In this document: in pieces, positions 20,870 through 31,489 of the stretch
How the letters are laid out: each line of letters opens with the position of its first letter
Position numbering within the stretch: the stretch's first letter is position 1
The notes under the pieces: model-generated
What the model was told of the DNA's origin: nothing
The model's input: the letters and a program-made list of their open reading frames with translations, nothing else
Database searches by the model: none
Made by a program: the position numbers and the translations under genes
DNA from: Symsagittifera roscoffensis
Taxonomy: Eukaryota > Xenacoelomorpha > Acoela > Convolutidae
Direction of reading: 5' to 3'
DNA: 64,000 nucleotides
NCBI RefSeq assembly: GCF_963678635.1
Contig: NC_087064.1
Location: 560,001-624,000 of the forward strand

Positions 20870-23365
20870 CACAACGTAAATGTCTGATCTCTTTTAATCT
20901 TGTTTAATTGCTCATATCTGCATTTATGCAGATCAGACTTGTCATGTATTTCGAATTTTGTATTTCGAATTATGTGTTGAAGATTCAATCCAAGACTAGC
21001 TTGGACTCCTCTTGTTCCAAATCTAGAACATTGGTCTTCCTTATTTCTCTCAAGTTCTGAATCAATATAACTTTGTGGATAAGTTGTACCCGCACTCTTC
21101 GAACACAACATTTATCGACGTCCCCGTCGGTGGTGCTAACTATGCTCGAGGAAACATGTCCGTTGCGGTCTAGCTGAATGTCGGATTTTTTCCCGAATAT
21201 GTTTTATTTCGGAGATTTCTTTTTTCTCCTTGATCAATTTTTTTCTTTAGTCGTCGGTAGATATTTCATCCACCCGAAAACTTCTGAAACTCATTTGATA
21301 CCTCGTTTCCGTTTAGCTTTATTCTAGGTCTATCTCATCCTCGGTACTGCTACTGATGTTGTATTCCTGCCAATAAGATTTGTCATCCTTTATAATGTTT
21401 CCTTCTTGGTCGAACTTCCCTTTTCCTATGCCCACCATGTCTGCTCCTTGTTCCTTTTCTATTATATCAATCAAGAAATTTTTCTCATATAAGCCATTCT
21501 TGTAGGTCATGTTTGTTTTTTTTTCGTCCTCATCTTATAGTTTTCATTAGAAGAAGTTTGTCGGGTTCCACTGCATTCTGTACATCTTTCTTCTTCTTCT
21601 GGGCTGACTTCAATCTTCTCAATGTCTCCCAGAATTCCAGTTTTTCACCCGGAATTCTTTCTCGTTCACTTCGCAGACCGGCTCCACTACTAGGTAATAT
21701 TCACAACGTAAAAGTCTGGTCTCTTTTAATCTTGTTTAATTGCTCATATCTGCATTTATGCAGACCAGACTTGTCATGTATTTCGAATTTTGTATTTCGA
21801 ATTATGTGTTGAAGATTCAATCCAAGACTAGTTTGGACTCTTCTTGCTCCAAATCAGGAATATTGGTCTTCCCTATTTCTCTCAAGTTCTAAATCAATAT
21901 AATTTTGCGGATAAGTTGTAACCACACTCTTCGAACACAACATTTATTGACGTCCCCGTCGGTGGTGCTAACTCTGCTCGAGAAAACATGTCCGTTGCCC
22001 TCTAGCTGAATGTCGAATTTTTTCCCGAATATGTTTTATTTCGGAGATTTCTTTTTTCTAATTGGTCATTTTTTTCTTTAGTCGTTGGTAGATATTTCAT
22101 TCACCCGAAAACTTCTGAAACTCATCTGATACCTCGTTTCCGTTTAGCTTTACGCTAGTTCTATCTCATCCTCGGTAGTGCTACTGATGTTGTATTCCTG
22201 CCAATAAGGTTTGTCATCCTTTATAATGTGTCCTTCTTGGTCGAACTTCCCTTTTCCTATGACCACCATGTCTGCTCCTTGTTCCTTTTCTATTATATCA
22301 ATTAAGAAATTTTTCTCATATGTAAGCCATTCTTGTAGGTCTTGTTTGTTTTCTTTCGTCCTCATCTTATAGTTTTCATTAGAAGAAGTTTGTCGGGTTC
22401 CACTGCATTATGTACATCTTTCTTTTTCTTCTGGGCTGACTTCAATCTTCTCAATGTCTCCCAGAATTCCAGTTTTTCACCCGAAATTCTTTCTCGTTCA
22501 TTTCGCAGGCCGGCTCCACTACTAGGTAATATTCACAACGTAAAAGTCTGGTCTCTTTCAATCTTGTTTAATTGCTCATATCTGCATTTATGCAGATCAG
22601 ACTTTTCATTTATTTCGAGTTTTGTATTTCGAACTTTGTGTTGAAGATTCAATCCAAGACTAGTTTAAACTCTTCTTGCTCCAAATCTAGAACATTGGTC
22701 TTCCTTATTTCTCTCAAGTTCTATATCAATATATTTTTGTTGATACGTTGTACCCACACTCTTCGAACACAACATTTATCGACGTCCCCGTCGGTGGTGT
22801 TAACTCTGCTCGAGGAAACATGTCCGTTGCGGTCTAGCTGAATGTCGGATTTTTTCCCGAATATGTTTTATTTCGGAGATTTCTTTTTTCTCCGTGATCA
22901 ATTTTTTTCTTTAGTCGTCGGTAGATATTTCATCCACCCGAAAACTTCTGAAACTCATTTGATACCTCGTTTCCGTTTAGCTTTACTCTAGGTCGATATC
23001 ATCCTCGGTACTGCTACTGATGTTGAATTCCTGCCAATAAGATTTGTCATGCTTTATAATGTGTCCTTCTTGGTCGAACTTCCCTTTTCCTATGCCCACC
23101 ATGTCTGCTCCTTGTTCCTTTTCTTTTATATCAATCAAGAAATTTTTCCCATATAAGCCATTCTTGTAGGTCATGTTTGTTTTCTTTTGTCCTCATCTTA
23201 TAGTTTTCATGAGAAGAAGTTTGTCGGGTTCCACTGCTTTCTGTACATCTTTCTTCTTTTTCTGGGCTGACTTCAATCTTCTCAATGTCTCCCAGAATTC
23301 CAGTTCTTCACCCGGAATTCTTCCTCGTTCACTTCGCAGGCCGGCTTTACTACTAGGTAATATTC
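20870..23365 (-). repeat. 832-bp tandem triplication of the pol tail
   Basis: Three head-to-tail units begin at 20870, 21702 and 22534, each at CACAACGTAAA or CACAACGTAAAA and each ending at ACTAGGTAATATTC. Spacing is 832 bp both times. Each unit includes a 63-71-residue minus-strand frame (KNFLIDIIEKEQGADMVGIG ... YWQEYNISSSTEDEIDLE), which is the acidic end of the pol polyprotein, plus its downstream sequence. Copy B has a single unit (28721-29553). The unit nearest integrase (22534-23365) is joined to intact upstream pol sequence; the other two are duplicates. Confidence 0.9.
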
Positions 23366-23650
23366 GCCATCCATATCCTTCAGAATGCACCAATCCTCTA
23401 GCGATAGGAATTGCGGTTTTAGATTTTTGTAGTGTGCCGTCCGTCCAATGCTGAAGCAATAGAATATACCATGTTGGTGCAACCCTATAACCGCGAAGGT
23501 CCTCTCAATTTCTTTGATGTTTTTCCGATGGGGTGATGTAAAAACCCGGTATATTGTTTTGCTTTGATTGGCTTCGCCCCGAGAATTTTCTGATTGTACT
23601 TTTTTCATCGAGTTATCTGGGCTTAGCGGTGTTCCACCTGCATAGATCAA
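23282..23650 (-). pseudogene. integrase C-terminal region, copy A
   Basis: The 122-residue frame reads RVFTSPHRKNIKEIERTFAV, then GRTAHYKNLKPQFLSLEDWC and GEYYLVVKPACEVNEEEFRV. The 'LKP' after an SH3-like stretch is typical of Ty3/gypsy integrase C-termini, where the small beta-barrel contacts DNA. A frameshift then leads into the acidic tail. Copy B has the same region at 29834-29484. Confidence 0.55.
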
Positions 23651-24310
23651 TTAGCTCTTGCTGTCTCATGATAGCTTCCTTTAGGTACGCTAGTATACAA
23701 AGTTGTTTTCCTTCATAAACCTTTTCCGCCAATTTCATAGTGGGTCTAGTCTCAATGACTGCTTGTTGTGTGGTATTATACGCTCCTACTGTTTGAGAAA
23801 GATAATTGTTCCAGCCCGTCAGGTACCAATAGCAATATAACCTCAGCACGTTAACCAGTATCCTTTTATGTCCTTCCAACAGCACATTTGTCTGCACATG
23901 ATAAGTTAACCGATTAGCGTGGGCGACGTGCGATCTTTTGTCAAATGCTCTACGAAGTTTTGGCAACTACCTGACGAAACTAATTCTTGACTTCCAGTGC
24001 GTTAACAAGTGTTCGCTTCTCTCTTCAGTTGCGTTCTTCTCTGCAGTTGCCGTTTGACACGGTACTTACTCCGTTATTTCCGAGCACTAGATTCCGATTG
24101 CATCCCGGATCTGTCATGCAGATCTTCTGGTGATCTATCTGTACATTCTCACTAACTCTGAGCTCTCGACCGACATCAGAGGAAATTTAATCTATCTGGT
24201 TCTTTTGTTTTTAAACCATGAGCATGCATTGATCAAAAGTTTCTGGCAGATTTTTCTCAATCTCGGGCAGTCAAAACCATGCTGTAATCTTTGCTGTACT
24301 TTTTCCATGC
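23606..24310 (-). pseudogene. integrase core, copy A (internally deleted)
   Basis: The piece 23966-23613 reads YHVQTNVLLEGHKRILVNVL and WNNYLSQTVGAYNTTQQAVI. This matches the usual 'YHPQTNGxVERxNRxL ... AYNTTxH' of Ty3/gypsy integrases and includes the third acidic residue (Glu in LLEG, residue 31 of the frame). Upstream, across frame changes, CVTDPGCNL (about 24.1-24.2 kb) probably represents the second Asp region 'TDxGxNF'. The first Asp region between zinc finger and this point is missing. The protein would join cDNA to target DNA; this copy cannot. Confidence 0.65.
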
Positions 24311-24660
24311 CCTGATGTCCAATCTGAATGGGTGATCTGGATAGTACTTCTGTCTCGTACAGCTGTTAAGATGGCGTAGTTCTTGTGCAAGATCTTCTCT
24401 TCATCCTTCTTTCTACATGTTAGTGTGATAAAAAAACTCGTTCCGTTCTTTATAAAATTGGTTTTTGATTTTGTAGCTTTCCTCTTCTAGATCATACTTT
24501 CCTTTTCTTGTGTCTTCAAACCAATTGGAAAGGCTGCTCGTCACCTTATTGTTCTGCTGAGCTCTGATTAGCTCGGATAACCTGTACCTTGCTTTCACGT
24601 GATCTTATAGCGCCACCATTTGTCCAGTTAAGTTCCCGATATGATGCGTTTCATCTTCCA
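24311..24660 (-). pseudogene. integrase N-terminal zinc-binding region, copy A
   Basis: 24598-24413 reads YRLSELIRAQQNNKVTSSLS and YDLEEESYKIKNQFYKERN, the linker that precedes the HHCC finger in gypsy-type integrases ('AQQxD...' then a short beta-strand region). The finger itself follows in other frames and shows its partner motif more clearly in the 25.77-26.0 kb fragment. It is frameshifted. Confidence 0.5.
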
Positions 24661-25239
24661 GTCTTACAAATGAGATTCTACTCAAGATTCGCTGGGGGCT
24701 CTCCGGTTACATGTTAGTGGTTGGAAGGGTTTCCTCGAGACTGCTATTTTCTCCAGTTCTTCTCCCCCGCTATCCTCATCATCTTCAACATCATGTGTAA
24801 CCGTTGGAGGATCTACAAGTTATTATCTGTCTTGATTTCTCATTTCAGTTACTGCTAAAACTGTGTAGAGGTTTTCCGTACAACCATCACTTATTACTGT
24901 ATACCGAACTGAGTCCGGCTCCTCCGACTCCACAGACAAATTATCTCGATCATCCTGTTCCGTCAAGCACTGCCGCTACCCGGACTCAATGCATTACCCA
25001 ATAATATCCGTTCTTTCTTTGAAAGCAAACTTCTTCTAGTCTTCTTTTTGTTTTTAGTTTGTGAGTTTCGGACTAACGTCATCTCGTGTGGTTTTCGAGT
25101 CCGTCAGACTCTTAGTTGCTTGTTTTTCTATTGGACGCAAAAGTGAAGATTCCCTCTGTGTCGTGCAGTGTCTTATTTTTTCGACCGAGCATCTTTTCAT
25201 ATCTAAGGTCTCTCTTTTTAATCTTGACTTGTTCAGGAT
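24661..25239 (-). pseudogene. pol linker between RNase H and integrase, copy A
   Basis: Poorly conserved, stop-interrupted sequence matching 30.8-31.48 kb in copy B. No domain expected or seen. Open frames on the plus strand here (for example 24804-25004) are incidental. Confidence 0.4.
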
Positions 25240-25605
25240 TTACATTGGTATTCCTATTTTGTTGAGCAGTAATTTTATCCTTGTCTCTTTTGTAAGCAGC
25301 TCCGGGTGATCTTCATATGAGCCCCCTGACATGTCTAACCGTCTTGTCAAAGGTAGACTGTCGTATGTCTCCTTGTCAAAAAATGAGCACCCACCTTTTA
25401 TCTCCGGTATATCTGCCTCCTTCTGCTCTTGTTTCTCGAAGAAATCTATCTTCTTGCTCAGTCTGTCTGAAATCTGATATTTTCCACCGGTCATTTGTTC
25501 GATTATCAAGCTGTAACCGTCCAGCCTTACAATCCATCTCATTTTGTAGCTTTGGCGCAGAGAGTATTTTACAACCATGATGACGCTCTGCTGTTGACAC
25601 TCAAG
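25240..25605 (-). pseudogene. RNase H C-terminal end, copy A
   Basis: The 112-residue frame contains YKMRWIVRLDGYSLIIEQMT and GGKYQISDRLSKK. This parallels the standard gypsy end '(R)W-x-x-x-L-x-x-Y-x-(F/I)-x-I-E-x-x-x-G-x-x-N-x-x-A-D-x-L-S-R/K', with a few lost residues. It then runs on as a charged linker (IDFFEKQEQKEADIPEIKGG). The sequence upstream (higher coordinates) abruptly switches at about 25605 to an integrase fragment, so this copy is truncated exactly here. Confidence 0.65.
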
Positions 25606-26280
25606 TGTTCGCTTCTCTTTTCAGTTGCGTTCTTCTCTGCAGTTGCCGTTTGACATGGTACTTACTCCGTTATTTCCGAGCACTAGATTCAGATTGCATC
25701 CCGGATCTGTCACGCAGATCTTCTGGAGATCTATCTGTACATTTTGCCTTAACTCTGAGCTCTCGACCGACATCAAAGGAAATAATATAATCTATCTGGT
25801 TCTTTTACTTTTAAACCATGAGCTTGCATTGATCCAAAGTTTCTGGCAGATTTTTCTCTATCTCGGGCAGTCAAAACCATGCTGTAATCTTTGCTGTACT
25901 TTTTCCATGCCCTGATGTCCAATCTGAATGGGTGATCTGGATAGTACTTCTGTCTCGTACAGCTGTTAATGAAAGATGGCGTAGTTCTTGTGCAAGATCT
26001 TCTCTTCATCCTTCTTTCTACATAATAGTGTGATAAAAAAACTCGTTCCGTTCTTTATAAAATTGGTATTTGATTTTGTAGCTTTCCTCTTCTAGATCAT
26101 ACTTTCCTTTTCTTGTGTCTTCAAACCAATTGGAAAGGCTGCTCGTCATCTTATCGTTCTGCTGAGCTCTGATTAGATCGGATAACCTGTACTTTGCTTT
26201 GACGTGATCTTCTAGCGCCACCATTCGTCGCTTTCTTTCTGCCTGTTCGAGGTGGTCTTGTATGTTTTCCCACAATTGAC
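25606..26280 (-). pseudogene. extra integrase fragment (zinc finger plus second-Asp region)
   Basis: 26275-26018 reads YRLSDLIRAQQNDKMTSSLS and YDLEEESYKIKYQFYKERN. 26009-25773 reads CTRQKYYPDHPFRLDIRAWK and ARDREKSARNFGSMQAHG, the HHCC region with its Cys pair and one His replaced. ICVTDPGCNLNLVLGNNG follows near 25.7 kb. It duplicates parts of 24.0-24.65 and 30.2-30.8 kb and is wedged between copy A and copy B. The zinc site could not bind metal as it stands. Confidence 0.55.
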
Positions 26281-27240
26281 TATGAGCGAAGGTGACCCTT
26301 CATGAGCATTGTCGCCGACTTTTTCCAATCGAGGCGTCGAGAATTGCCTCTCTCCCCTCTCTCAAGTAGGACGGTACGCCATCGACTCTCGAAGTTTTTC
26401 ATATAAGCAGCGTTTTTGCGACCAAGCACTGGCGTTGTTGAACCACTCGTGGAAGTCAAAATGGTGAGATTAATAGGTCGTCAATTATAACGCCTAATAC
26501 TTGATGATAATCGCCACTGTACGGCTTCAATTGCAGATACCACACAAAGTTTGAGAATTCCAATCAAAATTTCCGCAAATACAATTCACTTTTTCCAGAT
26601 CAAGATGACGCAAAACTAACCCATTAATTTGATTTCGAATCTAGAAGACACTAACTTTTGTACTTCCACCATGTCCTAAAGATTTTGGATAGTGGTGACA
26701 TTTGCAAGTTTAACAAAAAAACCCACCATCATTTCTTTTCTTTTCTGCCTGTTCGAGGTGTTCTTGTATGTTTTCCCACAATTGACTATGAGCGGAGTTG
26801 ACCCTTCATGAGCATTTTCGCCGACTTTTTCCAATCGAGGCGTCGAGAATGGCCTCTCTCCCCTCTCTCAAGTAGGACGGTACGCCATGGATTCTCGAAA
26901 TGTTTCATATAAGCAGCGTTTTTGCGATCAAGCACTGGCGTTGTTGAGCCACTCGTGGAATTCAAAATGGTGAGAATTATAGGCCGTCAATTATAACGCT
27001 TATTACTTGATGATAATCGCCACTGTACGGCTTCAATTGCAGATACCACACAAAGTATGAGAATTCCAAACACAAAACTTCAACAATTCCAATCAAAGTT
27101 TCCGCAAATACATTTCACTTCTACCAGATCACGATGACGCAAAATTAACCCTTCAATTTGACCGCGAATCTAGATGACACTAACTTTTGTACTTCCACCA
27201 TGTCCACAAACATTGTCTGGATCGCCTCCCAGATGTTCCT
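26230..27240. repeat. duplicated block at the A/B junction
   Basis: GGTCTTGTATGTTTTCCCAC and the following 400-odd bases occur three times: from about 19283, 26253 and (with T for G) 26759. Each runs through GTCGCCGACTTTTTCCAATC, GAGGCGTCGAGAAT and TACTTGATGATAATCGCCAC. So, beside the large A/B duplication, a shorter direct repeat of about 500 bp lies at the junction, the first unit being fused to an integrase fragment. On the minus strand it belongs to the third-protein region and is full of stops. Confidence 0.7.
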
Positions 27241-27249
27241 TGAAGTAGT

Positions 27250-27605
27250 TTAATCTCCTCTTGGTGGATCAAGAAGTCCTGCTGCATACAAGTGATCATT
27301 CATTCCAGCAAACAAGAGTAGCTCTGGCTCACTCGGAGTCTCTGACCTGATCGTCACTACGAAGGTCAACATCTGGTTAAGCTCTGCTCCAGATAGTGCG
27401 CAAAAATGGTCTCTCGCCAGAACAATTTTTTGATGTCCCGACAAGTCCGAACTCGCGACTATTATGACCCTGGCTGCACCGTAGGTGGGCCTTGCCTGGC
27501 AGTTTCAGGGAGTTCGGATCTACAAACTTGTCGAGAGCCCTCAGCTACGCAGGAGCGGTCACCCAAAATCTAGCTCTGTTCCTTTCTGAGGGATCCTTTG
27601 CTATC
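27250..27605 (-). pseudogene. SGNH-like domain 2 of copy B
   Basis: 27444-27250 reads GHQKIVLARDHFCALSGAEL and LLLFAGMNDHLYAAGLL, nearly identical to copy A. The block I-like ASSDS just upstream is altered by a frame change: copy B has a 26-base segment at about 27474-27499 that copy A lacks. Ends at a stop followed by a third-protein remnant, as in copy A. Confidence 0.6.
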
Positions 27606-27823
27606 ATTCTCATGAGACTTGGAACCAAGAAAACTTTTTCTGCTGCTCACAGAGCTGTCTCTTCTAAACGGATGGATCCGATGGTGAAATATGAGTCCGA
27701 ATTTGGATCAAAAGTGAAGGATCCGGCCTCCACCAAGTCCCTCTCAAGTTCGCCTATGTGCTGCTGGAAGACTTTATTGAGCCGTTTTGTGCCTTCAGGA
27801 CAATGAAGTAGATCCGATCCGTT

Positions 27824-28181
27824 CAGGCGGGCATCCTTCGGGTAGAGGTATCCCAATCTTGTGATCCACTTCAAGTAAATGCATCAGCGGGATATTTTGC
27901 CTTTGGATCAATCATGTCGCACTACTGATCTGAGGCACTCTCTCGTTGATATTTCTTCTGATATCGTTGTTCTTCATATTGATTGGTACGGTGCATATCG
28001 TGGCAACCGTCGGGTCTCTTTCTAATCTCACCTCTTGTATGAAGTAGCCTGTTTTATGTGATGTTTGAGCCGTCTTCCGAGTTTCGCCTCTAAGCACATC
28101 GTTAGTACCCATCATCATCGTAGTTGACTTCAGTTTGTCGTTGGCTTGATTGGGAGTGAAAAACCCCCACTCTGTACTCAG
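27824..28181 (-). pseudogene. SGNH-like domain 1 of copy B
   Basis: 28118-27912 reads MMMGTNDVLRGETRKTAQ (block III-like GTND), TICTVPINMKNNDIRRNINE, then stops. It corresponds to VLIGTNNVSRSS, VCTIPMS and RRHNERVV in the plus-strand element at 4.38-4.57 kb. The block I end is cut off at about 28181, where the shared spacer begins. Copy A lacks exactly this block of about 357 bases, so domain 1 is retained only here and in the plus-strand element. Confidence 0.65.
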
Positions 28182-28720
28182 TGCTGTTGCTCAGGCCGGG
28201 ATTTCTTAAATTTCATTGTATCAACTCAAGTTTTTTGTGTTTTTTTCTCGTGTTCTTGTAACTCTAGAAAATACATCAGTCTTCGCATTCATTATTGCAG
28301 TTTTTAGAGTCATTTACAATGTTCAACCAAGATTCTTCATGAGTTGTTTTTTTCCCTAAAACAGGGAGCTTATATTTCGTGCTGATCGAAGAAACACAGT
28401 TATTGTCAATCAATTTTTTCTTAAGACTTAAGTTTCTTTTTAACTTTAATCGATCACAGGTTGCATTTATACTCTCTACTTTCTACAAAATCATCCTTTA
28501 CTTTCTACGATATCCTCTTAAAAAAATCCCTTCTACCATATTATCCTCTTCCTGGCCACAAGCCGTTTGTAGGTTTCATCTCAAGAAATTCAATTTCACC
28601 TCTTCGTTTGTTCAGACTTCAGTTCCCTTGATTGGTTCTTAGGTGATGCTCAAATAAATTTCTTGTAGATGTGTAATGATATCTCCGAAATTTGGAAGCT
28701 GAATCAAGTCAAGGTCAACA
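28182..28720 (-). other. non-coding spacer of copy B
   Basis: It matches 20333-20869 of copy A almost base for base. No pol or SGNH coding. See copy A for the interpretation. Confidence 0.5.
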
Positions 28721-29480
28721 CAACGTAAACGTCTGGTCTCTTTTAATCTTGTTTAATTGCTCATATCTGCATTTATGCAGATCAGAATTGTCATGTATTT
28801 CGAATTTTGTATTTCGAATTATGCGTTGAAGATTCAACCCAAGACTAGTTTGGACTCTTCTTGCTCCAAATCTAGAACATTGGTCATCCCTTTTCTCTCA
28901 AGTTCTAAATCAATATAATTTTGCGGATAAGTTGTACCCACACTCTTCGAACACAACATTTATCGACGTCCCCGTCGGTGGTGTTAACTCTGCTCGAGGA
29001 AACGTGTCCGTTGCGGTCTAGCTGAATGTCGGATTTTTTCCCGAATATGTTTTATTTCGGAGATTTCTTTTTTCTCCTTGGTCAATTTTTTTCTTTAGTC
29101 GTCGGTAGATATTTCATCCACCCGAAAACTTCTGAAACTCATTTGATACCTCGTTTCCGTTTAGCTTTACTCTAGGTCTATCTCATCCTCGGTACTGCTA
29201 CTGATGTTGTATTCCTGCCAATAAGATTTGTCATCCTTTATAATGTTTCCTTCTTGGTCGAACTTCCCTTTTCCTATGCCCACCATGTCTGCTCCTTGTT
29301 CCTTTTCTATTATATCAATCAAGAAATTTTTCTCATATAAGCCATTCTTGTAGGTCATGTTTGTTTTCTTTTGTCCTCATCTTATAGTTTCCATTAGAAG
29401 AAGGTTATCGGCTTCCACTGCATTCTGTACATCTTTCGTCTTCTTCTGGGCTGACTTCAATCTTCTCAGTGTCTCCCAGA
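28721..29480 (-). pseudogene. pol C-terminal tail of copy B
   Basis: 29358-29167 reads NGLYEKNFLIDIIEKEQGAD ... YWQEYNISSSTEDEIDLE, identical to one copy A unit, then a 3' non-coding part. It joins upstream through a frameshift to the integrase C-terminus (WETLRRLKSAQKKTKDVQNA at about 29430). An acidic end after integrase is common in gypsy pol proteins. Confidence 0.5.
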
Positions 29481-29483
29481 ATT

Positions 29484-29834
29484 CTAATTTTTCACCCGGA
29501 ATTCTTTCTCGTTCACTTCGCAGGCCGGCTCCACTACTAGGTAATATTCGCCAACCATATCCTTCAGAATGCACCAATCCTCTAGCGATAGGAATTGCGG
29601 TTTTAGATTTTTGTAGTGTGCCATCCGTCCAATGCTCAAGCAATAGAATATACCTTGTTGGTGCACCCCTATAACCGAAAAGGTTCTCTCCATTTCTTTG
29701 ATGTTTTTCCGATGGGGTGATGTAAAAACCCGGCATATTGTTCTGCTTTGATTGGCTTCGCCCCGAGAATTTTCTGATTGTACTTTTTTCATCGAGTTAT
29801 CTGGGCTTAGCGGTGTTCCACCTGCATAGATCAA
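29484..29834 (-). pseudogene. integrase C-terminal region, copy B
   Basis: The 116-residue frame reads RVFTSPHRKNIKEMERTFSV, GRMAHYKNLKPQFLSLEDWC and GEYYLVVEPACEVNEKEFRV. It differs from copy A by a handful of residues. The frame starts inside the integrase core overlap, so the real protein changes frame at about 29830. Confidence 0.55.
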
Positions 29835-30350
29835 TTAGCTCTTGCTGTCTCATGATAGCTTCCTTTAGGTACGCTAGTATACAAAGTTGTTTTCCTTCAT
29901 AAACCTTTTCCGCCAATATCATAGTGGGTCTAGTCTCAATGACTGCTTGTTGTGTGATATTATACGCTCCTACTGTTTGAGAAAGATAATTGTTCCAGCC
30001 CGTCAGGTACCAATAGCAATATAACCTCAGCACGTTAACCAGTATCCTTTTATGTCCTTCCAACAGCACATTTGTCTGCACATGATAAGTTAACCGATTA
30101 GCGTGGGCGACGTGCGATCTTTTGTCAAATGCTCTACGAAATTTTGGTAACTATCTGACAAACCAATTCTTGACTTCCAGTGCGTTAACAAGTGTTCGCT
30201 TCTCTCTTCAGTTGCCTTCTTCACTGCAGTTGCCGTTTGACATGGTACTTACTCCGTTAATTTCGAGCACTAGATTCCGATTGTATCCCGGATCTGTCAT
30301 GCAGATCTTCTGGGGATCTATCTGTACATTTTGCCTTAACTCTGAGCTCT
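29797..30350 (-). pseudogene. integrase core, copy B (internally deleted)
   Basis: 30081-29797 reads MQTNVLLEGHKRILVNVLRL and WNNYLSQTVGAYNTTQQAVI, with the third acidic residue (Glu) present. The CVTDPGCNL-like second Asp region lies upstream across a frame change at 30.2-30.3 kb. As in copy A, the first Asp region is missing, so the deletion predates the A/B duplication. Confidence 0.6.
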
Positions 30351-30800
30351 CGACCGACATCAAAGGAAATAATATAATCTATCTGGTTCTTTTCCTTTTA
30401 AACCATGAGCATGCATTGATCCAAAGTTTCTGGCAGATTTTTCTCTATCTCGGGCAGTCAAAACCATGCTGTAATCTTTGCTGTACTTTTTCCATGCCCT
30501 GATGTCCAATCTGAATGGGTGATCTGGATAGTACTTCTGTCTCGTACAGCTGTTAACGAAAGATGGCGTAGTTCTTGTGCAAGATCTTCTCTTCATCCTT
30601 CTTTCTACATGTTAGTGTGATAAAAAAACTCGTTCCGTTCTTTATAAAATTGGTTTTTGATTTTGTAGCTTTCCTCTTCTAGATCATACTTTCCTTTTCT
30701 TGTGTCTTCAAACCAATTGGAAAGGCTGCTCGTCACCTTATTGTTCTGCTGAGCTCTGATTAGCTCGGATAACCTGTACCTTGCTTTCACGTGATCTTAT
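30351..30800 (-). pseudogene. integrase zinc-binding region, copy B
   Basis: 30790-30605 reads YRLSELIRAQQNNKVTSSLS and YDLEEESYKIKNQFYKERN. 30596-30360 reads CTRQKYYPDHPFRLDIRAWK and DREKSARNFGSMHAHGLK. The second His and both Cys of the HHCC finger are replaced. The two pieces are in different frames. Confidence 0.6.
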
Positions 30801-31489
30801 AGCGCCACCATTTGTCCAGTTAATCTTCCAGTCTTACAAATACGATTCTACTCAAGATTCGCTGGGGGCTCTCCGGTTACATGTTAGTGGTTGGAAGGGT
30901 TTCTTCGAGACTGCTATTATCTCCAGTTCTTCTCCTCCGCTATCCTCATCATCTTCAACATCATGTGTACCCGTTGGAGGATCTACAAGTTATTCTCTGT
31001 CTTGATTTCTCATTTCAGTTACAGCTAAAATTGTGTAGAGGTTCTCCGTGCAACCATCACTTATTACTGTATACCGAACTGAGTCCGACTCCTCCGACTC
31101 CACAGACAAATTATCTCGTTCATCCTGTTCCGTCAAGCACTGCCGCTCCCCGGACTCAATGCATTACCCAATAATTTCCGTTCTTTCTTTGAAAGCAAAC
31201 TTCTTCTAGTCTTCTTTTTGTTTTTAGTTTGTGCTTTTCGGACTAACGTCCTCTCGTGTGGTTTTCGAGTCCGTCAGACTCTTAGTTGCTTGTTTTTCTA
31301 TTGGTCGCAAAAGTGAAGATTCCCTATGTATCGCGCTTTGTCTTATTTTTTCGACCGAGCATCTTTTCATATCTAAGGTCTCTCTTTTTAATCTTGACTT
31401 GAACAGAATTTACATTGTTATTCCTGTTTTGTTGAGCAGTAATTTTATCCTTGTCTCTTTTGTAAGCAGCTCCGGGTGATCTTCATATG
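30801..31489 (-). pseudogene. pol linker, copy B
   Basis: Stop-rich sequence matching 24.66-25.24 kb of copy A. No domain recognised. Long plus-strand frames here (30881-31174, 31231-31479) have no independent support. Confidence 0.4.

Larger units (their letters stand above)
17641..25605 (-). mobile_element. Ty3/gypsy element copy A (5'-truncated, with downstream SGNH protein)
   Basis: Reading right to left: the C-terminal end of RNase H (25.60-25.24), a linker, an integrase zinc-binding region (24.60-24.3), the integrase core (24.3-23.6), the integrase C-terminus (23.65-23.28), a pol tail that exists in three tandem copies (23.37-20.87), a non-coding spacer (20.87-20.33), then the SGNH-related protein (20.37 to about 17.65). 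Gag, RT and most of RNase H are absent. It is closely similar to copy B base for base over roughly 19.25-25.6 versus 26.73-31.77. Stops and frameshifts in every domain make it a pseudo-element. Confidence 0.7.

Noticed and set aside
20530-28642. 87-residue plus-strand frame conserved at 20530-20793 and 28379-28642
   Set aside because: The spacers themselves are recent duplicates, so conservation is not evidence of coding; low-complexity, no domain.
30881-31479. Plus-strand frames of 82-97 residues at 24.8-25.3 and 30.9-31.5 kb
   Set aside because: Shadows of the minus-strand pol linker; present in both copies only through duplication.
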